Shown: positions 8,103 through 18,373 of the stretch, piece by piece
Position numbering within the stretch: the stretch's first letter is position 1
How the letters are laid out: every line of letters begins with the position of its first letter
Source: Skermanella pratensis
GTDB taxonomy: Bacteria; Pseudomonadota; Alphaproteobacteria; Azospirillales; Azospirillaceae
Assembly: GCF_008843145.1 (NCBI RefSeq)
Contig: NZ_CP030265.1
Coordinates: 5,201,001-5,265,000 of the forward strand
Length of the DNA stretch: 64,000 bases
Reading direction: 5' to 3'
Notes under the pieces: generated by a model
Told to the model about the DNA's origin: nothing
Databases searched by the model: none
Seen by the model: only the letters and a program-made list of their open reading frames with translations
Translations under genes and position numbers: made by a program

Positions 8103-9266
8103 ATGGATTGGCAGCGCTTTGGCGCCACGGGGATCGTCGTCGCGGCGGTCGGAGGCATCGTCGCCGGCATTATCGGCTGGGGTGGCTTCAACACCGTGAT
8201 GGAGGCCACCAACAGCATGGAGTTCTGCATTTCGTGCCACGAGATGCGCGACACCGTGTATGCCGAATACACGCAGACCATCCACTACCGGAACGGCTCG
8301 GGCGTCCGCGCGGTATGCGCCGATTGCCACGTGCCGCGCGACTGGATGCACAAGGTGGCCCGGAAGCTGGCGGCCACCAACGAGATCTACCATTGGCTGG
8401 CGGGCTCGATCGACACCCGGGAGAAGTTCGAGGCCAAGCGCCACGAGCTGGCCCGCCACGAATGGGACCGGATGCGGGCGTCCGACAGCCGCGAATGCCG
8501 CAACTGCCACTCCTTCGAGGCGATGGACCCGCACCGGCAATCCGCCAAGGCCGCCAAAGCCATGGGCGAGGCGGCCATGGGCAACGCGGCCAAGACCGCC
8601 AAGACCTGCATCGATTGCCACAAGGGCATTGCCCATAGCTTTCCCGACGTGACCGCGGGCCACCGGCGTGCTTTCACGGAACTTTCGGCCGAAGCGGCGG
8701 CGCTGGCGCTGAAGCCGGGCCAAAAGGCCTATGCGCTGACCACCCTTCCGTTTCGAGTCGAGCGCCGGGCTACGGGCGCGCCGGCAGACGGCGAGCTCGC
8801 CGCCGCGACGCCGGTCCGGGTGCTGGAAACGGCCGACGGACTGGTGCGGGTCGAGGTCGTCGGATGGCGGCGCGGGGATGCGGCAGGAACGCTCTACGCG
8901 GAGCCCGGCAAGCGCATCACGCTCGCCAAGCTCGGTGATGCCGCTGCCACTGGTACCGAGGCGCTGCGCACCGTGACCGACCCGGACACTGGCCAGGACT
9001 GGACGCAGGTACGCCTCGCCGTCTGGACGCGGGCCGACGGCTACGTTCCCGCGCCCGCGTCCCTGTGGACACAGGCTGCCCGCGTCTACGACGCGAACTG
9101 CACGCTCTGCCACGCGGCCCACCCGCCGACCGCCTACACCGCGAACGAGTGGATCGGCAACATCAACGCCATGAGGCGCCTGACCAAGCTCGACGACGAG
9201 GAGATCCGCCTGCTCCAGGCCTACCTGCAACTCCACGCCAAGGACATGGCCGCGACGCCGCGATGA
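8103..9266 (+). CDS. Pentaheme NapC/TorC-type quinol-oxidising cytochrome c
   Basis: A 387-aa membrane-anchored cytochrome. One N-terminal helix (about residues 8-28) is followed by the four NapC/NirT hemes: CISCH, CADCH, CRNCH and CIDCH. The C-terminal part ends in a fifth heme, CTLCH near residue 330, which is the TorC/TorY layout. TorC proteins pass electrons from the quinol pool to periplasmic S- or N-oxide reductases. No torA/dorA reductase or torD chaperone follows. The gene lies 109 bp downstream of the peroxidase gene on the same strand, so an electron link to the peroxidase is possible but unproven. Confidence 0.9.
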   Translation: MDWQRFGATGIVVAAVGGIVAGIIGWGGFNTVMEATNSMEFCISCHEMRDTVYAEYTQTIHYRNGSGVRAVCADCHVPRDWMHKVARKLAATNEIYHWLAGSIDTREKFEAKRHELARHEWDRMRASDSRECRNCHSFEAMDPHRQSAKAAKAMGEAAMGNAAKTAKTCIDCHKGIAHSFPDVTAGHRRAFTELSAEAAALALKPGQKAYALTTLPFRVERRATGAPADGELAAATPVRVLETADGLVRVEVVGWRRGDAAGTLYAEPGKRITLAKLGDAAATGTEALRTVTDPDTGQDWTQVRLAVWTRADGYVPAPASLWTQAARVYDANCTLCHAAHPPTAYTANEWIGNINAMRRLTKLDDEEIRLLQAYLQLHAKDMAATPR

Positions 9267-9318
9267 AGCGCAAGCTCGGCTGGAACACGAGTCGCCCGGC
9301 ACAGTAGTCTTGATCGAT

Positions 9319-9432
9319 CAGCCGTAGGTCGGCCTCGGCCGAAGGCCGACGCCGACAGCATGGCCGAAACATTGATGCAGGGTGTCGGCGTTCGCCCTGA
9401 CGGGCGAAGGCCGACCTACGGCACTCCGCTCC
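9319..9432. repeat. Dispersed repeat with inverted ends, copy 2 (opposite orientation)
   Basis: Reverse complement of the 3819-3937 element: it begins GCCGTAGGTCGGCC and ends GGCCGACCTACGGC-ACTCCGC. The central ~25 bp differs most, whereas the hairpin-forming flanks are nearly identical. It lies downstream of the pentaheme cytochrome gene. Confidence 0.85.
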
Positions 9433-9603
9433 ATCGAACTCATCAAAACCTCTGTGCAAAGACATTGGACCAAGGGTGTATCACAGCCCCTTCACGGCTC
9501 ACTGCGGCTGGCGCGCCGCGTCCGCCGAACGTGCTATGGTGGCTCCGCGAGGGAAATCCAGTCCCCCGTCCCGCAAGCGGACAGGCCGAAAGGAAGCCGG
9601 GTG

Positions 9604-9834
9604 ATGGAACAGCCGAACCGCCGATACATGACCCGCGAAAGTTTCCGGCGGTGGCTGGAGGAGCAGGCCGGCGGCACGCGCTACGAGCGGGTGGCGGGCG
9701 AACCGATCGCCATGGCCCCGGAGCGGATCATCCATGCCCGCCTGAAAGCCCGGGTCTGGCAGGCGCTCGACCGGGCGCTTTCCGGCCAGGATGCCGGCTG
9801 CGAAGCAGGGTCAAGCCCGGAGCCACCGCGTTGA
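9604..9834 (+). pseudogene. Truncated Uma2-family (DUF820) nuclease gene
   Basis: An ATG at 9604 with a good ribosome site (AAAGGAAG) opens a 76-codon frame starting MEQPNRRYMTRESFRRWLEE. It matches the N-terminus of Uma2-family PD-(D/E)XK-type proteins, including the YERVAGEPIAMAPE region. The similarity ends near residue 66, about 120 residues short of the family's length, and the catalytic core is missing. The frame then runs antisense into a dehydrogenase remnant, so this is a 5' fragment left by a deletion or rearrangement. Confidence 0.7.
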
Positions 9835-9868
9835 CCCGGATGCCGAACGGCGCCACCTCCGCCGCCAG
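9794..9868 (-). pseudogene. Fragment of a short-chain dehydrogenase/reductase gene
   Basis: On the minus strand the frame reads LAAEVAPFGIRVNAVAPGL, a textbook SDR segment located just after the catalytic Tyr/Lys region. Nothing SDR-like is recognisable on either side and no start or stop of its own is present. It abuts, head to tail on the opposite strand, the end of the Uma2 fragment, marking a rearrangement junction. Confidence 0.6.
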
Positions 9869-9982
9869 GGGTCGCAAAGGAACACGAGACTGGCCGTGCA
9901 ACCTCCGTCCCGTTCCGGCGGTTTATTGGCATGCGGCCGTCCCGACCGGCCGCGCCCACCCTTGCCGGAGACCGGAGCGACC

Positions 9983-10534
9983 ATGCTGAAGGGCCTAGAC
10001 CCGCTGCTCCACGCCGACCTGCTCTATGTCCTGGCCGCCATGGGCCACGGCGACGAGCTGGCCCTGGTCGACAAGAACTTCCCTGCCGTGTCGCTGGGCG
10101 CGCGGGTGGTCCGGCTGGACGGGGTGGATGCGCCGCGGGCGCTGGAGGCGATCCTGTCGGTCATGCCGCTGGACGACATGCTGGACACGCCTTACACCCG
10201 CATGGTCGACCTGACGATCGGCGAGATCGAGGAGTCGGAGATCTGCCGCCAGTTCGCGGACATCGTCGAGCGTTTCGAAGGTCCGCGCTGGACCATCGGC
10301 CAGATCGAACGCTTCGGTTTCTACGACCGGGCGCGGGCCGCCTTCGCCGTCGTCGTCACCGGCGAGACCCGGGTGAACGGGTGCCTGCTGCTGGCCAAGG
10401 GTGTCGTCCAACCGGCCCAGCCGGTCCCCGACCGACCATCCTCCGGGACCGGGGAGCCCGGCGCACGGTCATATTCCCGCCCTGATTTTCAGGGGGAATC
10501 ATCTTCGCGGGAGCGTCCGGTTCCTGTATCCTGA
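9983..10534 (+). CDS. RbsD/FucU-family sugar mutarotase-like protein with unusual C-terminal tail
   Basis: The start at ATG 9983 follows GGAG at proper distance. Residues 1-142 form a complete RbsD/FucU domain (LLHADLLYVLAAMGHGDE at the N-terminus, IERFGFYDRARAAFAVVVTGE, then CLLLAKGVV at the usual end). These proteins interconvert sugar anomers, typically of ribose or fucose. The reading frame continues for about 40 further residues rich in Pro, Ser, Gly and Arg, not seen in the family. A lost stop codon is the simplest explanation. No sugar transport or kinase genes are adjacent. Confidence 0.8.
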   Translation: MLKGLDPLLHADLLYVLAAMGHGDELALVDKNFPAVSLGARVVRLDGVDAPRALEAILSVMPLDDMLDTPYTRMVDLTIGEIEESEICRQFADIVERFEGPRWTIGQIERFGFYDRARAAFAVVVTGETRVNGCLLLAKGVVQPAQPVPDRPSSGTGEPGARSYSRPDFQGESSSRERPVPVS

Positions 10535-10583
10535 AACGGTTCTGCTGTGCCGATGCGGGTGGTTGTGGGGGTGGGAGACTGCC

Positions 10584-11060
10584 ATGATGGTGGGGCGCCG
10601 ATATCTGATCCGGCAAGCGACGGGCGACCTTGTCGAATTGTCCCGCCGGGATTTCGACCGTGCCGACGACCGGATCGCCCCGATCGCCGGGCTGGCCGGC
10701 CGTTGCGTCGAGATGGTCTCGGTCGTGGTGGTCGAATCGCCGCATCTGACGCCGGTGGTGTCCGATGTCGCCTTCACCAAGGTCTATTTCGACGATGACG
10801 GGTTCGTCGACGTCTCCAAGCGCGACCTGATGATCCGCCTGATGGTCGAAAGCTGCGCCGACCAGCGCTCGCAGGTGGCGCCGCCGCTCGACCAGAAATC
10901 GCTGGTGGTGTTCGCCCACCGGGCGCGCGGCCGGCTCGACCGCGAGTTCCGCTGGAGGCCCGATCCGGCCGTCGTGAACGAGGTGCTTCACCGGTTCGAC
11001 CTGCCGGTGTCCAACGGCCTCGGCCAGCCACTCCTCGCGATGAGCCGCACGCTCCATTGA
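10584..11060 (+). CDS. Conserved-looking protein of unknown function
   Basis: A 158-aa protein from ATG 10584 (GGGAG seven bases upstream); the longer in-frame extension overlaps the preceding gene and is less likely. It has mixed alpha/beta character, no membrane segment and no signal peptide. Motif-like stretches are VVVVESPHLTPVVSDVAFTKVYFDDDGFVDV and a C-terminal HRFDLPVSN; I do not recognise the family. Codon use matches that of the neighbours, so it is probably a real gene. Confidence 0.6.
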   Translation: MMVGRRYLIRQATGDLVELSRRDFDRADDRIAPIAGLAGRCVEMVSVVVVESPHLTPVVSDVAFTKVYFDDDGFVDVSKRDLMIRLMVESCADQRSQVAPPLDQKSLVVFAHRARGRLDREFRWRPDPAVVNEVLHRFDLPVSNGLGQPLLAMSRTLH

Positions 11061-11070
11061 GTCCCGTAGG

Positions 11071-11160
11071 TTGGCCCACGGACCCAACCTACGATCGACG
11101 GCCCGCATCACCGCCGCTCCGCGTCAAACCTTAGGTTGGGCCCGTGGTCCAACGCATCGC
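11071..11160. repeat. Two short inverted GTAGGTTGG-type palindromes
   Basis: The first hairpin pairs GTAGGTTGG(CCCACGGACC)CAACCTAC (about 11074-11101). The second half-copy, TTAGGTTGGGCCCGTGGTCCAAC, lies at about 11131-11153. They sit between convergent genes (unknown gene and pyrB) and may act as a bidirectional terminator. They resemble in style, but are not identical to, the longer CGTAGGTCGGCC repeats. Confidence 0.55.
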
Positions 11161-11213
11161 GGCGAGTGGATCGGCAGGCCGGGGGGAACGGAGCGAGTCC
11201 GCCGGGGCCGGTG

Positions 11214-12089
11214 TCAGCCCAGCAGGTACATCAGCAGGGCCATGCGGACATACAGCCCGTTCTGCATCTGGCGGAAATAGGCCGCGCGCGGGTCGGCGTC
11301 GAGCGACAGCGGGATCTCGTTGACGCGCGGCAGCGGGTGCATCACCGACATGGTCGGCTTGGCCCGCGCCATGTGGTCCTCGGTCAGGCCATAGTCATAG
11401 TCGCCGGTGGACTCGAACCGCTCCTTCTGGACGCGGGTCACGTAGAGCACGTCGGTCCCGGCCAGCACCTCGTCCAGTTCGACGACCTCCCGGTCGGCCG
11501 GGCGGACCAGGTCGGCCGGCATGCGCAGCTCGGGCGGCGAGACATAGTTGATCGTCACGTCGTACATGCGCAGCAGCCGCGACAGGCTGTGGACGGTGCG
11601 GCCATGCTTCAGGTCGCCCATCATGGTCACGCTCAGCCCGTCGATCCGGCCCTGTTCGGCCAGGATGGTGAACAGGTCGAGCAGCGCCTGGGTCGGGTGC
11701 TCGCCCACGCCGTCGCCGGCATTGACGATCGGCACCGGCGACACGGCGGCGGCACGGGCGGCGGCTCCCTTCTCGGGGTGGCGCAGCACGATGATGTCGG
11801 TATAGCAGGCCAGCGTCCGGATCGTGTCCTCCAGGATCTCGCCCTTGGACACGCTGGAGAAGGTGACGTCGTTGATCGGCAGCACGCGCCCGCCCAGCCG
11901 GCTCATGGCGGCGAAGAAGCTGGACGAGGTCCGGGTCGAGGCCTCGTAGAACAGGTTCGCCAACAGCTTGCCGCGCAGATGGCTGATGCTGTGCCCCTTC
12001 GCCTTGCTGATCCAGTTGGCGTGGTAGAACAGCTCTTCGATCAGCGCCTTGTCGAACTGGTCGACGGACAGGACGTGGTTAAGCTTCAT
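11214..12089 (-). CDS. pyrB: Aspartate carbamoyltransferase catalytic chain
   Basis: A 291-aa enzyme that joins carbamoyl phosphate and aspartate, the committed step of pyrimidine synthesis. The ATG at 12089 is chosen because GGAG..TCCTCCG precedes it and the sequence starts with the family-like MKLNHVLSVDQF; the longer frame is not supported. The carbamoyl-phosphate loop reads STRTSSSF, followed by the moving loop SSVSKGE, HPTQALLDLFTI and the C-terminal MHPLPRVNEI. It is slightly shorter than the E. coli enzyme (311 aa). No pyrC or pyrI is next to it. Confidence 0.93.
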   Translation of the reverse strand: MKLNHVLSVDQFDKALIEELFYHANWISKAKGHSISHLRGKLLANLFYEASTRTSSSFFAAMSRLGGRVLPINDVTFSSVSKGEILEDTIRTLACYTDIIVLRHPEKGAAARAAAVSPVPIVNAGDGVGEHPTQALLDLFTILAEQGRIDGLSVTMMGDLKHGRTVHSLSRLLRMYDVTINYVSPPELRMPADLVRPADREVVELDEVLAGTDVLYVTRVQKERFESTGDYDYGLTEDHMARAKPTMSVMHPLPRVNEIPLSLDADPRAAYFRQMQNGLYVRMALLMYLLG

Positions 12090-12304
12090 CGGAGGACTCC
12101 ACAGGACGCGCGCGGCACCTATTGCAGCATATCCGACCGGGATACAACCCGGATGTGATCTCCGAAGGAGGGATCGGTCTCCCCTCCGAAGGCGTGACAT
12201 GGATCACGCCGTTGCCATGGTCGGTACGCCATAGTGCGCTACATTCCGTGATGTGCTGATTCGAGTATTGCCATGACCCCCGCCTCGCCCTCCTCCCCGC
12301 CCTG

Positions 12305-13426
12305 GTGGCGCTGTTCGTGGTCGCCCTGGCCGCCGCCATGCCCGCGCCGGCGCGGGCCGGCGGGTTCGACCAGGAGATGGCGCGCTGGGTGGCGGCGCTG
12401 GAAACCCGCCTGGTCACGCTGGAGGAAGGAATGCCCGACGCGGCCCCGGCGACGCGGATCGCCCGCGGGCCGGTGCTCAAGCCCGGCATGATAGACAGCC
12501 GGGTGTTCGACCTGACCCGCCGGCTGGTCGAGCTGGGCTACCTGGAGCCGGGGTCGGAGCGCGATGTCTTCGACGAGCTGGTTAAGGTTTCAGTTGAAAC
12601 GTTTCAGGCCGAGCGCGGACTCAATCCCGACGGCAAGGTCGGCGGCGCCACCCTGGCCGCCCTCAACCTGACGCCGGCGGAGGAGGTCGCGTCGATCCGC
12701 GAGACCCTGTCGCGGATCGCCGAGTTCAGCGCCTCCGCACCCGCCACAGTGGTGCTGGTCAACCTGCCGGCGCAGGACCTGACGCTGGTGCGCGACGGCG
12801 AAACGGTGCTGACCATGGACACGGTGGTCGGCAGTCCGTCCCGGCCGACGCCGCTGCTGACCGACACGATCACCCATGTGGTGGTCAACCCGACCTGGAC
12901 CGTGCCGCCGACCGTCCTCAAGCAGGACAAGCTGCCCAGCCTCCGCCGGACCGGCTCGCCCGGCATCGACCATGCGACCGTCTGGCTCGACGGCGAACCG
13001 GTCGATCCCGCGGCGGTCGACTGGACCGGCGTGTCGTCCTGGCGCGTCCGGATCGTCCAGTCGGCCGGCGACCACAGTGCCCTGGGCCGCTTCCGGTTCA
13101 ACCTGACCAACGGCGACCACATCTACCTCCACGGCACCAACGCGCCGCGCGTCTTCAACCGGGACCGGCGGGCAGTCAGCTCCGGCTGCGTCCGGCTGGC
13201 CGACCCGGAAGGGCTCGCCGACGACCTGCTGCGGTCCGCCGGGTTCACGCCGGAGCGGATCACCTCCCTGGTGAATGCGGGGGAAACCCGGTGGCTGCGG
13301 CTGGCCGAGCCGATGCCCGTCCGGTTCGTCTATTGGCCGGCCGTGCTGCGCAACGACCGGGTCGTCGTCCTGCCGGACATCTACGGTATCGTTCCGCCTC
13401 CGGAACAGATTGCGGCGACCAACTGA
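12305..13426 (+). CDS. L,D-transpeptidase (YkuD) with N-terminal peptidoglycan-binding domain
   Basis: About 373 aa starting at a GTG (12305). Hydrophobic residues run upstream of the GTG too, but a stop at 12257 and lack of ATG limit the start choice. A signal peptide (ending near ARAGG) directs it to the periplasm. A PG_binding_1-like domain (about residues 55-115: LVELGYLEPGSERDVFDE, FQAERGLNPDGKVG) precedes the YkuD catalytic domain with HGTNAPRVFNRD and the active-site SSGCVRLADPEG. The enzyme makes or remodels 3-3 peptidoglycan cross-links. Confidence 0.9.
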   Translation: MALFVVALAAAMPAPARAGGFDQEMARWVAALETRLVTLEEGMPDAAPATRIARGPVLKPGMIDSRVFDLTRRLVELGYLEPGSERDVFDELVKVSVETFQAERGLNPDGKVGGATLAALNLTPAEEVASIRETLSRIAEFSASAPATVVLVNLPAQDLTLVRDGETVLTMDTVVGSPSRPTPLLTDTITHVVVNPTWTVPPTVLKQDKLPSLRRTGSPGIDHATVWLDGEPVDPAAVDWTGVSSWRVRIVQSAGDHSALGRFRFNLTNGDHIYLHGTNAPRVFNRDRRAVSSGCVRLADPEGLADDLLRSAGFTPERITSLVNAGETRWLRLAEPMPVRFVYWPAVLRNDRVVVLPDIYGIVPPPEQIAATN

Positions 13427-13495
13427 CACTGCGCGCTTGCCCTTCCCGGTCAGCCGGTTAACGTTGCGTCCGACAACGCAACGGGAGGAAATCCA

Positions 13496-14284
13496 ATGGA
13501 CCTCGGGCTTTCGGGCAAGCGCGCCCTGGTGCTGGGATCGAGCAAGGGCCTGGGCCACGGCATAGCCGAGATGCTGGCCGCCGAAGGCGCCCACGTGACC
13601 CTGGTCGGCCGCAACGGGGAACGGCTGGCCCAGGCGGCGGAGACGATCACCGCGCGCGGCGCCGGCGCCGCCCGCTTCGTCGCGGTGGACATGAACGGCC
13701 CCGGCGCGGTCGACCAGCTGATGGACGGGGTGGAGGGCGGCCCCGGCGCCGTCGACATCCTGGTCAACAATTCGGGCGGGCCGCCGCCGGGCAACATCTC
13801 CGCGGTGGGCGCGTCGGACTGGACCCGGCATTTCGAGACCATGGTCGTGACCCTGATCGAGACCGCCGGCCGGGTGCTGCCCGGCATGCGGGAGCGCAAG
13901 TGGGGCCGCATCCTGACCATCGCCTCGTCGGGCGTGATCCAGCCGATCCCCAACCTGGGCATCTCCAACACGCTCCGCGTGTCCCTGGTCAACTGGGGCA
14001 AGACCCTGTCGCTGGAAGTCGCCCCCGATGGCGTCACGGTGAACACGATCCTACCCGGCCGCATCCACACCGAGCGGGTCGACCAGCTCGACCAGGCGGC
14101 GTCGGACAAGCAGGGCAAGGACATCGAGGCGGTCAGATCGGCGGCGAAGGCCCAGATCCCGGTCGGCCGCTACGGCACGGTGGAGGAGTTCGCGTCGGTC
14201 GCGACCTTCCTGGTCAGCGCGCGGGCGAGCTACGTGACCGGCTCGGTCACCCTGGTCGACGGCGGCCTGGTCAAATCCTGGTGA
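13496..14284 (+). CDS. Atypical short-chain dehydrogenase/reductase (FabG-like)
   Basis: A 262-aa Rossmann-fold protein with a strong GGGAGG site before ATG 13496. The cofactor loop reads GSSKGLGHG, the NNSGG motif is present, and the C-terminus YVTGSVTLVDGGL is standard. The usual catalytic YxxxK is absent: the aligned segment is LGISN, so the Tyr is Leu and the Lys is Asn. A known FabG-like subgroup (cd05344-type, from memory) shares this loss; such proteins may bind cofactor or ligand without typical reductase chemistry. Annotation as a working ketoacyl reductase would be unsafe. Confidence 0.88.
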   Translation: MDLGLSGKRALVLGSSKGLGHGIAEMLAAEGAHVTLVGRNGERLAQAAETITARGAGAARFVAVDMNGPGAVDQLMDGVEGGPGAVDILVNNSGGPPPGNISAVGASDWTRHFETMVVTLIETAGRVLPGMRERKWGRILTIASSGVIQPIPNLGISNTLRVSLVNWGKTLSLEVAPDGVTVNTILPGRIHTERVDQLDQAASDKQGKDIEAVRSAAKAQIPVGRYGTVEEFASVATFLVSARASYVTGSVTLVDGGLVKSW

Positions 14285-14337
14285 CGAATCGGCACCCTTG
14301 GCTGTTGTCCCTGGCGTAAACCGACAGGAGAACGACC

Positions 14338-14502
14338 ATGGCAACAGAACCGATGGCACCCGGCGACGACGCCCCTCCCGGCACTCCCGGCACCGGCGAG
14401 AACATCTGCCCCGATTGCAAGGGCAGCGGCCGGCTGAACGACAAGTCCTGCCCGACCTGCTCGGGCACGGGCAAGATCATCGAGGGGGTCGGCGGCGCCT
14501 GA
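14338..14502 (+). CDS. 54-aa DnaJ-type zinc-ribbon mini-protein
   Basis: The ATG at 14338 has CAGGAG eight bases upstream. The protein has two CxxCxGxG units, CPDCKGSGR and CPTCSGTGK, the same motif as the zinc-finger domain of DnaJ, here as a stand-alone pair able to hold one zinc ion. The N-terminal 20 residues are Pro/Gly-rich and likely disordered. It follows the SDR gene by 53 bp on the same strand. A role in thiol or redox handling or chaperone assistance is conceivable but not shown. Confidence 0.78.
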   Translation: MATEPMAPGDDAPPGTPGTGENICPDCKGSGRLNDKSCPTCSGTGKIIEGVGGA

Positions 14503-14539
14503 CCCGAAGCGCCTGACCCGAGACGCCTGACCCGAAGCC

Positions 14540-15028
14540 CTAGGGGGTCGTCGAGGCGGCGACCATGGCGGTGCGGAGCTGGCGGTCCATCCGCCGGCCC
14601 AGCGCCTCGGTCATGCGGTTGAACTGGCCCCAGGTCAGCCGGCCGGACGCCAGGGCGGCGTAGAGCTGCTCCTGCTCGTGCCAGGTGGTCAGGATCGCCC
14701 GCCCGGCCGCTTGGTCGCGCGGGTTCAGGATCGCCTCGGTCCGGGGGGTGCAGGCGGCTATGGCCGAGAGGTAGCCGCGGGCCAGTTCCTGCTCCTCCGG
14801 GGTGGGCTTGGCCGTGTCGCCCAGGTTGGCCGGCGACATTTCTCCCAGGGGCGGGCTCTTGGCCCGCAGCGGCGCGAAAGCGGGCCGGCCCTCGACCTCG
14901 CCGACGCACGCGGCCGACGCTCCGACCTCCATCGCCAGGGGCGACGTGGACTGGGTGGTGCCGCAGCCGGCCAGAAGGGCCGCCAGGGAGAGATTTACCA
15001 GGATGCGGGAGCCGATGATGCCGCTCAT
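14540..15028 (-). CDS. Small lipoprotein of unknown function
   Basis: A 162-aa protein from ATG 15028. Its N-terminus has a hydrophobic core and the lipobox LLAGC, so it should be lipidated at Cys-19 or nearby and anchored to a membrane. The rest is predicted helical (PTPEEQELARGYLSAIAACTPR, then LTTWHEQEQLYAALASGR) with no recognised domain. It starts 14 bp after the stop of the SPOR-domain gene and is likely co-transcribed with it. Confidence 0.75.
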   Translation of the reverse strand: MSGIIGSRILVNLSLAALLAGCGTTQSTSPLAMEVGASAACVGEVEGRPAFAPLRAKSPPLGEMSPANLGDTAKPTPEEQELARGYLSAIAACTPRTEAILNPRDQAAGRAILTTWHEQEQLYAALASGRLTWGQFNRMTEALGRRMDRQLRTAMVAASTTP

Positions 15029-15042
15029 TGCGTGAACCAAGC

Positions 15043-15969
15043 TTACTTGCCCTTCATCGGGTTGCAGTACTGGCCCGATGCCTTCAGACCGCTGCAGAAT
15101 TCCGACACCTCGGTCAGTTGGGTGAACCCGTCGGTCATCAATCGCACGAAGGTTCCCTGCCCCGGAATGTCCGCCTTGACCATGATCGGCGCCCGGTTGA
15201 TCAAAAGGTCGCGGTACGACTTCTTCAGCGTCTTCCATCCGGCCATGGCGTGCTGCTGATCCCGGTAGGACGCGAGATGAGCCATGAATCCGCCGGGACG
15301 CGGCGTCTCCGCCTGAGAAACCGCCGGCGCCGGCTCGGCTGTCCGGTCGATCACGGCGGCCCGGACGACCGGCACGGCGGCCGGCGGCACCGCTTCGGGA
15401 ACCGCCGCGGGAGGAGGTGACGGGGGGGCCGGCTCCGGCGAAGGCTCCGGCGCCTCGGCGACCATGACCGGCGCGGGCGCAGGTGCGGGCTGAGCCGTCA
15501 CGGGACCGGTGATGTATCCCATGGACCGGTCGTCGCTGGTCAGCCAGGCACCGGTCCAGGGATTGACAACCATGTCGGAGGTGATCTGCATGTATCCACG
15601 GGAGAAACCGCCATCCGACGTGGGGGCCGACGCGGAAGCGGGCGCGGTGGCCGGCGGCGGCGGGGGAGTCGGCGGTGCGGTCAGCGGCATCACCGAGGCA
15701 GCGGCCGACGCCGGAGCCTCGGGCTGCGGCGGCGTGTCAGGCCCGGGGGCCGCGACCGGTGCCGGAACGGGAGCCTCGACAGGGGCCTGAGCCGGGCGTT
15801 CCGGCATCGGCGGGACCTCCAGCTTCGCGACCCGCTCCACCTTGGGCGGGTTGGCGGCGCGCCCGGCACCTCCGGCTCCCATGCCGCCACCGCCGCCCTG
15901 CACATAGTAACCGGTCGCCGCCGTGGCGCCGAGCATGCCATAGGCGACAGCGATAAACTTGAAGCTCAA
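15043..15969 (-). CDS. Proline-rich SPOR-like envelope protein
   Basis: A 308-aa protein with an N-terminal hydrophobic segment (residues 3-21, signal or anchor) followed by Gly-rich and long Pro/Ala-rich stretches (about 40-110 and 165-220), which are typical periplasm-spanning linkers. The C-terminal 75 residues (GGFMAHLASYRDQQHAMAGW...) resemble a SPOR domain, which binds denuded glycan strands at the septum. The final Cys pair (FCSGL, QYCNP) may form a disulfide. It lies upstream of the lipoprotein gene. Confidence 0.8.
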   Translation of the reverse strand: MSFKFIAVAYGMLGATAATGYYVQGGGGGMGAGGAGRAANPPKVERVAKLEVPPMPERPAQAPVEAPVPAPVAAPGPDTPPQPEAPASAAASVMPLTAPPTPPPPPATAPASASAPTSDGGFSRGYMQITSDMVVNPWTGAWLTSDDRSMGYITGPVTAQPAPAPAPVMVAEAPEPSPEPAPPSPPPAAVPEAVPPAAVPVVRAAVIDRTAEPAPAVSQAETPRPGGFMAHLASYRDQQHAMAGWKTLKKSYRDLLINRAPIMVKADIPGQGTFVRLMTDGFTQLTEVSEFCSGLKASGQYCNPMKGK

Positions 15970-16247
15970 GACGCCTCTCCCTCGAATTCAACACCGGGAG
16001 CCGCAGCGGAACGCAGGCCGCTGCGTCTTCACGGTACTTTCGACGGGGTTAACAATTCATAAGTGTCGCGTTCTTGTCCCAGGCGGGCGAGCGGCACGGC
16101 TCTTTTCCCGGAAACCTTCCAAGCCTGCCGGGGTTTCTGCCTTGTGATCCCTCAGATCGCCTTCCTCCGCCCGGACAAGGATCGTCCGTGAGCCGGCAGG
16201 CGCCTCCGACCCTACCAAGACGCACTCGAAGACAGGAAGCAACCACG

Positions 16248-18368
<2,121 letters not shown>

Positions 18369-18373
18369 AACCC

